This document shows positions 55,860 to 64,000 of a DNA stretch of 64,000 nucleotides, in pieces. Numbering within the stretch: the first letter of the stretch is position 1; every line of letters starts with the position of its first letter. The stretch spans positions 62,001-126,000 of the forward strand of contig JAKSZP010006734.1 in the NCBI GenBank assembly GCA_022478985.1, read 5' to 3'. A model generated the notes under the pieces. The model worked only from the letters and a program-made list of their open reading frames with translations, was not told where the DNA came from and did no database searches. The position numbers and the translations under genes are program-made. The DNA is from Massospora cicadina. Lineage: Eukaryota > Entomophthoromycota > Entomophthoromycetes > Entomophthorales > Entomophthoraceae.

Positions 55860-57722
55860 TAAATTTTGATTGCCCATTGTAGTTTCGTTCTGATTTCCTT
55901 GTATTCTCCTCCAGCTGCTCCAGTGTGTGGCAGCAGCAAAAATCCCCCACAATTTTCCATCTGGCAGGAAAACGCACTCAGACTGGCTCACCCAGTCATT
56001 CCAAACCCATGGGACAATACGTTTCTCCCAAGGATCTTGACGCCCACCTTGCTTGTACCCAAGTGGTACCTCACTGCCCCTGGTGCTCCCCTGGAGCAAC
56101 ATGTGCTATGGCCTAAGGGTTAACTATGGGAAACTCTTCCCATACCATGACCAAGCCCTTATTGAAATGGCACAGGTGATGACACCCACCAGATTTATAG
56201 ATTTCCGCCTCTAAGAGGAGTATTTCAACCTCAGCTTCACCTGTGAAGCCAACGCTGCCACTGCAGCCACTGTGCCCCTGGTATTCCAGGGTACCCCTCT
56301 TCCCACAACTTGGACCAAGCTCTCAGCGGACACCACTTTGGTGGTCCGGTTTGATGGTTTGCCCACCCACCTCCCCCTGCAGTGCTCCACAGAGAGCTGA
56401 TGGACGGTTTGGCATCCTATTGCTCCAACCCATATTCCAATTTGTGGTCCCAAATGGGGCCACACGACTTGCTGGGCCTCAGGCATATTCCATGATCAGC
56501 CCTGTATTTAGTAAAATAGCCATGTTGATTCCCCCTCACACCATTATTTCTTTAGTCCTGACCATCCATTTTGGGCCTGCGTCGAGGGCAGGCAGATGAT
56601 TTGTCCATCTTGTTTCAAGTTGGACCTCTTGAATTGCAAGTGCCCCTCCTTAGCCACTTCTGACAGATTGGATTACTCGTCCACCAACCTCCAATCTGCT
56701 GCTCACCCTGAACAAGTACCAGCATGGGGTAAGATCCTGCTTCCACCTCCCCAAAACCTGAGGCTGCAGCTGCACCTGCAGCCACCAATCAGCATACTCC
56801 TCGCCCCAATGCCACACATGATTCCTCCAATTAAGCATTGGCTTGGACCCCATTATGATCCAATGTTTCCACCAACGAATTAACTAAACTTCAACCATAT
56901 GCCGATTCCCCAATTCAATTCAACCAGAAACCATGGGAGTTATTATCTGAAATCGATGAATCAGTTAAGCACATTGAAGAAACATCTCTGCAAATTGAGC
57001 AGTTTGTTAATGCAGAATGGGATAAAAAATACCCCCTTGTCTATATACCCCATAGCCATATGCCAAATCATTTTGCAGTGACCACCAGCTTGCAGTTGAA
57101 GCAGCTGCAACACCAAATTGTTGTCTTATCCGCAAAGCTTTTGCCAAATAAGTGGCGATGCTCACAGGAGGTATTTCACCTCTTGTAATCCCCTCAACCC
57201 TCACCACAAAATGTAAAACACAATGAATCAATTACACATAAATGTTAATGAAGCTATCAAAAACGTGGTAACAGTAGCATTGAATCCTAAAGCTAATGTT
57301 ACCCAAACCAATATCGCCACATTAGTTAACCTCCCAGATGCCCAAATTAAATCTGGAAAAGCTTTAGCTGAATATATCAGTTCCATTTTCCTAGCTGGCA
57401 ATTTCCATGAAATACTAATAATTAGCAATATTAAACCACATGCCGCCAATGCCCCAACGCCCTTAATGTCCACCTTAACATGTACCCTACTCTGAGAGGA
57501 GGAAGCTGCTGCTGAAGATGAGCTCCCCAACCCCCTCCCCTTCTGCCATGGAGGGATAAGCAGTTTCCGCTGTCCACCTGGTTGGTTGTTTTCATTTGAA
57601 GTGTTTCATTCAATCCGCTCATTTGGGCATTTTTTCTGAACCAATTAACTATGTTAGCTTTTAGTTTTAATTATTAGTTTAAGTAATGTCTGTCCCCTGG
57701 TTGGCTTACATCAAATAAAAAT
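55860..57722 (+). mobile_element. ORF1-only LINE (half-LINE), plus copy
   Basis: About 1.9 kb, the same family as 5957-7990 on the other strand. A broken ORF1 runs directly into a 3' tail, GTCTGTCCCCTGGTTGGCTT then CATCAAATAAAA (57685-57722), without endonuclease or RT. Confidence 0.78.
55900..57490 (+). pseudogene. Zinc-knuckle ORF1 of the plus ORF1-only LINE
   Basis: In order: GQYVSPKDLDAHLAC near 56010, VNYGKLFPYHDQALIEMAQ near 56120, ADTTLVVRFDGLPTHLPL near 56325, then a zinc knuckle at 56602-56643 in which the His is replaced by Leu (CPSCFKLDLLNCKC). A Pro/Gln-rich linker follows, then WELLSEIDES near 56935 and VTTSLQLKQLQHQI near 57075. A final 90-codon frame (57223-57495: KSGKALAEYISSIFLAGNF) may be its C-terminal domain. 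Stops and frameshifts divide these pieces. Confidence 0.75.
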
Positions 57723-57934
57723 AGAAAAGGAGATGTTAATTAAATTCTCTCCTGGAGTGAGAGAACTCATCCAGTGTAATTTTTTAGTGTTTCTGTTGTT
57801 TTCTGCAGCCTTCAGAACTGGAAATAGTATATGACTTGTCCGGCGCCTTGACTTGGGGGTTTCAACAGCTCTCAAGGCTCTGAACTTTTTGTTCAAACTT
57901 CCTCTGGGTTATATAATACACAAATCTTCTAAAT

Positions 57935-58267
57935 TGTTACATCCATAAAACAATCAACCTATTATCCTTAGGATTTTTTACTCAATCTAGAGTGATTATT
58001 CTGTCCCTTTTAGGGATTTTATTGCAATACAATGATTCGTTTATGAACCTCGAGGTATACACTCTCAATTTGACAAGGCATGATTTAAGGATTCAGTGAT
58101 GATATAGGGTTGAGGTGAAAGTCTAGGTGAGCGGTGGCAACCCGTCGCTTATCAAGGGTGTTCCAAGTCTGCTATCTCTTCTGGCGTAGTGATTGGGGTC
58201 ATTCCCTTTTTTAAAAAAGGGAAGTAGCAGCCTGTATAGCCTTAATGCCACAGCGTGGATCCTTACA
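57935..58267 (-). repeat. Chromovirus F 3' LTR (333 bp)
   Basis: On the minus strand it starts TGTAAGGATCCACGC directly after the purine run AGGAAAGGGAA (58278-58268) and ends GGATGTAACA. No 5' LTR survives for comparison, so the ends rest on the tract and the TG..CA rule. Confidence 0.65.
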
Positions 58268-58389
58268 TTCCCTTTCCTAAAAGAACAGGGTCTGCTTCTT
58301 CTTCTAGGGACAGCACCAATGCATAGCTCATGTGCAGTGAAGGGAGTTCGATGGCTTTAAAGCCAGTAGGCTTTGTAGGGTAGGGCGTG

Positions 58390-61300
58390 GGTGCTTCATG
58401 TTTCTAGGCGTGGAAGTTCTCAAGCATTTGCAGAAATTTGTGTAGTCCCAAATGGGATTTCAGCTGTTCTCATATGTTTGGTACCCTTTCCATGCCACCA
58501 AGTATAGAAGCCCTGCTTGACTCTCTGAGCTTCCCTGACTTCCTCCACTTCAAATTCTAGTGCCCCTTCGATCAGTTTTTGTCCACCTCTGCTGGTTTTC
58601 ACATTTTGGTTAGGACATCGCGGAAGCATGGAATTTCATGTGGATACCCCTATGAGTGGGAGCTCCACGTGAAATGTTCTGTTAAGAAAAACTTTGATGA
58701 CGGAGAACGGCCCTTCTCTCTTGCATGTCAGCTTTCAACGATGAATCTTAAGGTAAAGATTCTTTGTATCCACTACCACAAGGACAGCTGCCTGGTAATT
58801 ATGTGATGCGTGGTGTTCTTGGTCAGCAAATCTCTTAGCGTCCTTGGCTACTTTAATCAACTGCTTCTGCACCTGTTAGTGTATTTTCTTAGTGTTCATT
58901 AAGAAACTGCCCGCTGTTGAAATATTGGAGTTTATTTGAGGGCTAACAGTGTAAGCAGGGTTTATGCCCAGATTGGCATACATTGGCAACATCCCTGTTA
59001 ATTAGTGGAGGGCTTTATTGATCTTGAACTGGTCTAATGGTGGTCATCCACCCAAATTGTCCTGGGAAGCGGTGGCATAGAACTAATAGCTTAAGGATGG
59101 TTGGTCAGTTCTGTTTTAGTTTGAATGTGGGTGGTATGAAATCAGCCTTATATAGTTTTTATCTTTAATGCCTTGAATAGGGAGTCCCAGGACTTTTAGG
59201 TAAACTTTGGGGAAACTGTCTCTTATCACATCTCGAGGTTCCAAACATAGTGAAACTGTGAAACATAGATAACTGAGCCAGTGTACTGGCTATAAAAATT
59301 TTTGGTGTGGTATATGTCCCAAGATCGACCCGCCTTGAATTTTTTTTTAAAATAACTGAGCCATATTGCTGGGAAAACTACCAAATTGTAGATTTGGATG
59401 TGTCGGCCAAAGAGAATCAATCCTGATATGATCAAATAGCCCAAACATCTGTCAGGGATAATCCACAACAAAATTTAATGGCTCTCAAAGTTGTAATTTC
59501 ATCCCAACTTATGTGGTCAAATATCGCTCCATTGGAGCTTCCTAATCTCAGGGTTTAAAACTGATCCATGTGGCGAATGATGCCTATTTGACCAAAATAA
59601 CTAGCCTGCCGCAGAATATTGAATTTATTATAGCTATATAACTTAGCTTGGATTGTTTGGAGATTTACTAAAACACCTCCATAATTTCCTTTATATTGTG
59701 GATTCTAAGAGAATAAATTTTACTCTCTCCTTTAGCCTTTTTTAATTAAAAATTGGTCACCATATATTTAGAAATTACCACTCCAGACGTAGTATCTGGA
59801 GTGAAATTTTTTTATCAAGAAAAGCAAATAGTTATATTCCAACACTGAGGAGCTTTGGGTCACCTGGCTTAAATTTAAATGACAAGAGGGCTAAACCCTT
59901 GATCCTGACACATACCCTCAGCCATTATTGTCATCAAACAGGATAAAAATATGACTTATTTTGTGAATTGTACTATGACTACCTTTGGAGTCGATTCCCT
60001 GGAAGGTTGGTAATCCCATGATGAGTTACACTAATATCTACTCCCAGGGTCCTGGCGCCTGTTAGAGTGTGTGAAGGAGTTTATTCTGACCCGTCCTGCC
60101 TAGCGTTGATCAGGAGGATAAAAGGCAGTGTTCCACCCATGTATATGTCCTTTGTTAACTCATTCCAATTGTACGCTTGCTTTACTGGGCTGATGAATTT
60201 ATTGACACTGAGATGTCTCATGGTTGGTTTGTCATGATGTTACCTTATGATCTGTGTGCATAAAACTTTAGGTTCCCATATTGATTGTAGAATTAATTCA
60301 CTCTTCATTTTGGGAGTACCATCTGAAGGGAATTTTTCCTGCTAGTATCTTGCCCTGAAAAGACTTTACCTCAGAGACTATTGATTGTGCATATGATAAG
60401 GCATATTAAGGGAGATCCTGGTATCACCAATTGGTTTTGTTTACATGTATTGTTCTGTATGGGGCTTTTTAATTTAGTATTCAGTTTCATTGTGGTCTCG
60501 ATAATTGGGCATTTAATTTTGAGGGGGTGTGATAGGGCGTTGTTATCCTCCTCTTCCAGAGGTTCTGTCAGGATTTTCCCAGAGATCAATGTTACCAGTT
60601 CTGCACCTTCTTCGGATTTGGCCTGGTGTCTGGGCTTATCTCAAAATTCCAGTAATATGTGAGTTGTCCTCAAATAAACCTTTACATAAATCATAGTTAA
60701 GGAGGTCGCAGTGAGTCCTGTTTTAATGATGAGCCAGCTTCTGTGGTTTGAAATAGTATGTCAGTGACTTGTGATCTGTGTACATTGTCACCAGGTATTT
60801 CGCTCTCTGCAACAAGTACTTTCAGTCATCATTGACCAGGCCATGGCTGCCAGATCTTTATCATATATCACCCACGAGCATTTGTTGCCAAGAATTCATC
60901 AGAGAAATAAGCTACCGGTGTTTAGACTGTCATGCGCTTGTAGCAGAACAGTCCCAAGAGCCGTTCTGGTGGCATTGTATGTAACTACAAATGACTTATC
61001 TTTGTTGGTTTAGTTCAAAATGGGCGCAGTGGTAAAGACTTTATTGATGGCATCAAAAGCCTGTTGTTATTATCTATCTAAATAAATGGTGCACTATTAC
61101 CCATTAGGTGGTGGAGGGAGAAGGCATTTGCAAGGTTTCTGATGAAGACCTTTTCAGTTATGCTATTAGGCCCAAGAAAATATGGAGTTGCTTCTGGGTG
61201 GTAGGGTTGACCACGATTTTATTACTCTTAATTTTATAAAAGGCAATGATGTGTCTGTCTTTGAGTATGAAGTTCCCTTAAGGATTGGACTTCATACTTT

Positions 61301-62100
61301 ACAAATTCACTTGAGGGATTTTCATACAGCTCTGCTTTCAGTAGGGTGGCGCCATTAATATCAAGTCCTTTTTGTGTTGCTTCAGTTTGGGGTAGTAAAC
61401 CAAAGTTTTTCAATGTATGCCACGACCACAAGTAAAGTGGAGGCCTCTAGCGCATGGTCAATCACCCTCTGGAATACAGCAGGAGCAATTTTTGAGTCTG
61501 AGAAGCATGGCCCTTCTATTAAATGCCATGACATGTTTGAATGTCAGTTAGCCATTCTTACCCTTTGTTTCACTTGGACTTGGTGGAAAGCATTCACTAG
61601 ATCCAGCTTTGAGTGCCCTTGGATTTTGTGATAGATTGTGATATTATAGCCATGGAGAGCTAAGTAGTCTAAGCTAGGGCCTTCACGTGGTGTGACCAAG
61701 GAAATCCTGTGGAAAAATGGTTAAGTAGCCAACATTAGAACCTATAGAGTCACCACAGAAGGGTCCAATAGTGGCACAAAGAAGGTGTGGTTAGTAACTA
61801 ATGACGGTGATCCAACTGTTCTTGCGGTGATTCCACCCTCCTTTGTGTGATATGGACATGAAGGAGAGGCAAGGATCAGGCGTATCATTTGTCAAACTAT
61901 CTCCCCTATGGGGCGGGTCACTGCAAAATCAGGTCTCAGAGACAATGTGAGCAATCCTGATTGGCTGTACTTGTTCACCTGACTACAATACTCACTGAGG
62001 TTACTAGGATACCTGAAATCTAGATAGCGGCCAGTGGCTTACGTGGGCCTATGCTGGTGCAGCAAGAGGCGAAAGCACTCATGTATCAAATTGACAGATT
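58390..62100 (-). pseudogene. Chromovirus F pol: RT, RNase H, integrase, chromodomain, decayed
   Basis: RT: IQGHSKLDLVNAFHQVQVKQ near 61600. The catalytic box is worn to YIEKLW near 61410. RNase H: YDKDLAAMAW near 60870 and VTMYTDHKSLTYYFKPQ near 60775. Integrase: PWEW..LIMGLPTFQGIDS near 60040-59990. The C-terminal chromodomain at 58570-58420 reads EFEVEEVREAQRVKQG then, after a one-base frameshift, LLYLVAWKGYQTYENS*NP, where the stop is a Trp-to-TGA change. In chromoviruses this domain steers integration to particular chromatin. Confidence 0.85.
59262..59346 (+). mobile_element. SINE-3 3' part inside chromovirus F
   Basis: TACTGGCTATAAAAATTTTT, then GGTGTGGTATATGTCCCAAG and ATCGACCCGCCTTGAATTTT, matches the 3' half of SINE-3 at 5823-5955. 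It sits within the integrase region of F, so it inserted after F. Confidence 0.65.
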
Positions 62101-62254
62101 GACCCAAAATGGCTGCAACATCTCCTGCACAAAAAGGGGTCTGAGAGGCTAACTCCAATATAAAAGGAAACTGGGAGACCAACCATATTAACAAATCAAA
62201 AATGGGCGTGGCCCCCTTTGACCTGAAGGCTTTGGTCTCCTGCTCAGAGGTGAC

Positions 62255-63510
62255 TGCTGATGGATTTTAGGCTGGATCAAGTTTTTCTAAGCAGGGAACT
62301 CTTGTCCCTCAGGGTTGGCGGTTTCATAGTGGAGAGCCTAAAAAGATTGCATGCCCAGAGAGTAAAGACTGGATGGTACAAGAAGTTGCTCATGGGCTAC
62401 GTGATTGATGTGTGGAGGTTTGCCTCAATTTATATCTTACTTTTGGCTCCTGGTTTAAAATTAATGATTTTACAGTCCAAGTCTCAAAAGGAAGAGTTTT
62501 TTTTGCTGCCAGTTTGAACACCAAGAATGAGGAGGCCATATATTGACATTAGCACTGAGATCAGAAGAGTGATACAAAAGGACGTGCCACCTGTTGTCAC
62601 TAAAGGAGCCATGATGTCTCAGCTGAAAATATTTAACAGAGTATTCTCATTTAGTGAAAAAAAGTTGGTAAAGAACGTGAAGCAGAAGGACTTTGGCTTT
62701 AAAAGTTCACCGTATGCTCTTGGGCTTAGGTTTTGGTACTTAACTTACAAAGACATATAAGGAGTTACCTAGTTCAGTCACCGTGGAAGCCTGGAGTGTC
62801 TTTGTGTTACCGCTTTACAGGTGAGTCTTGTGTGGCTTTAAGGGACACTTCAGAGCAAAATGACCTCAGGCTAAACCTTCTGGGGAGGCGGCCAAACCTA
62901 ACGTGCCTAGTGAGCGGAAGCCACCAGTGGTGACCACAGAGAAAAAGCAGCTAGCTTTTAGAAGACGTCAAAAAAGCTTTCCTGAGTTCTTAGTTGAAAA
63001 AAAAAAAAGGCTGCAGAGGCTGGCAACGAGAATTTGGAGGCGGTGACCAAGGTGCTGAAAAGTGCCAATAAAGTCAGTAAGGAGTCTAGGAGAACCCAGA
63101 AGGTTCGGAAAGCTAATAGACTACAAATTGAGATTAGTGGCGCTTTGTACCAATCTACAAACTATATTTTAAAGCAAGTTTCCTCCCAAATGGAAAGGGT
63201 TCTCCCCATCACTTGATTGCTAAGAGAAGAGCCACCACATTTATGTAGGTGGGACAATGCGCACTAGAACCATAGGTGAAGAGGCGGAGTTAAGGGGGAG
63301 CTGCCCGCTAGAATATTGGTGCAGCGCCTTCAGGCCTGATACCTCCATTTGAGGGGATGGTCAGCAGAGGGCCCTGGAAATAATAAGACTCCAATGGGTG
63401 CTGTGACCAAGAAGACACCATCCCCAGCCCAGTCTGATGCTGGAAAGGGGAGGAAGAAACCTGGCCCCACTAAACCAGCTGAGGTAGAAGAGAATGGGTA
63501 CCCCTAGATC
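62255..63510 (+). pseudogene. LINE-4 ORF1, decayed
   Basis: Lies directly before the LINE-4 endonuclease in the same orientation. Pieces include CVEVCLNLYLTFGSWFK and VQVSKGRVFFAASLNTKNEE near 62410-62530, a Lys-rich stretch near 63030-63120 and an Ala/Gly/Lys/Pro-rich end near 63400-63500. No zinc knuckle was recognised. Stops and frameshifts are frequent. Assignment rests mainly on position. Confidence 0.55.
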
Positions 63511-63519
63511 CTGATATTG

Positions 63520-64000
63520 TAGCCTTTTTAGTGTTTCAGTCTTTGATGATCAGGATAAATTTTATAACGCGCGGGGTCTGAAAGTACTCAGACAATGACA
63601 GCAAGTGAAGCTTCGATTGAAACAACATGGGATAGATATTTGCGTCCTTATTGAGACTAAGTCCAAATCTGGAGTGGAAGAGGATTGGTCTTACCTATTT
63701 ACTCTGAAACAATCATTCTGTTATTACTTTGTAGATCAACCAAACTTGGACCTACATTTAGGGGGGGGGAAGAGGAAGAGGGAGAAACCAAAGGCGTATT
63801 TTGGTCTGATTGAAGACAAGGTTAAGGTGTTGGACAAAGAGGTATTGTTTCCAGGAAGGTCAGTAGTAGTAATGTCATTGTTTGGAGAGGAATCAACTTG
63901 GTTTATTGGTTTATACACGCCCAATTCTGGGTCTGAAAGAAAGCCCTTCTTCCAAAAGGTCGGTCTAAGGATCCAGGAGGAAGGCTTATGGATTTTGGTA
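63520..64000 (+). pseudogene. LINE-4 ORF2, endonuclease N-terminus, cut by the window edge
   Basis: Reads NARGLKVLRQ near 63570, HGIDICVLIETKSKSG near 63630 (the I/LQETH region), then an open stretch VLFPGRSVVVMSLFGEES, WFIGLYTPNSGSERKPFF near 63900 and a final EEGLWILV, just before where GDFN should follow. This is the N-terminal half of an APE-type endonuclease. One in-frame stop near 63599 is seen, and a G8 run at 63763 may cause a frameshift. The rest lies beyond 64000. Confidence 0.8.

Larger units (their letters stand above)
57935..62250 (-). mobile_element. Chromovirus F: 5'-truncated Ty3/gypsy element with chromodomain
   Basis: Minus-strand order RT (about 61.7-61.3 kb), RNase H (about 60.9-60.7 kb), integrase (about 60.3-59 kb), chromodomain (58.56-58.40 kb), polypurine tract and LTR. 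Gag and the 5' LTR are absent, cut off near 62250 where LINE-4 begins. Heavily decayed. Confidence 0.82.

Overview
This is eukaryotic DNA with one recognisable host gene in 64 kb. The rest is layered, mostly broken transposable elements in AT-rich filler. There are short spliceosomal introns, tRNA-headed SINEs, non-LTR retrotransposons (LINEs) with a separate zinc-knuckle ORF1 and an endonuclease/RT ORF2, Ty3/gypsy elements (one a chromodomain-carrying chromovirus), hairpin MITEs and a foldback-like element. No bacterial operons, rRNA, functional tRNA or CRISPR arrays were seen. Chromoviruses plus short introns make a fungus with a repeat-bloated genome my best guess. Two copies of a repeat that I associate from memory with insect genomes keep an arthropod, or transfer from one, open.

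Layout. 1-2.6 kb: unassigned. 2.6-4.7 kb: decayed LINE-1 RT remnant (+). 4.8-5.1 kb: SINE-1 (+) with a perfect 16-bp target duplication. 5.8-8.0 kb: SINE-3 and an ORF1-only LINE (-). 8.9-9.2 kb: SINE-1 (-) with a perfect 13-bp duplication. 10.7-18.7 kb: nearly full-length but decayed LINE-2 (-). 18.9-23.5 kb: foldback-like inverted-repeat element holding SINE-2 copies, a small palindromic repeat and minisatellites. 24.1-25.0 kb: the host gene, a mitochondrial GGQ release-factor-like protein (MTRFR/Rso55 family). 25.7-25.9 kb: hairpin MITE.

26.2-48.0 kb is a Russian-doll stack of LTR retrotransposons. Gypsy A carries gypsy B in its 3' LTR. Gypsy B carries gypsy C in its 3' LTR. Gypsy C carries a small non-autonomous LTR element D inside its integrase. 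The split halves of A, B and C can be matched across the insertions. 50.0-55.3 kb: the youngest-looking LINE (LINE-3, -). 55.9-57.7 kb: a second ORF1-only LINE (+). 57.9-62.2 kb: 5'-truncated chromovirus F (-). 62.3-64.0 kb: start of LINE-4 (+), running off the window.

How the parts relate. LINE-3, both ORF1-only LINEs and SINE-1, -2 and -3 end in versions of one 3' tail (core GTCCC..GGTCGGC..CCTC.AATAAA), as expected if one LINE-encoded reverse transcriptase mobilised all of them. Decay is mainly by C-to-T/G-to-A transitions. Comparison of the two SINE-2 copies shows it falls on CpG sites, pointing to cytosine methylation of repeats.
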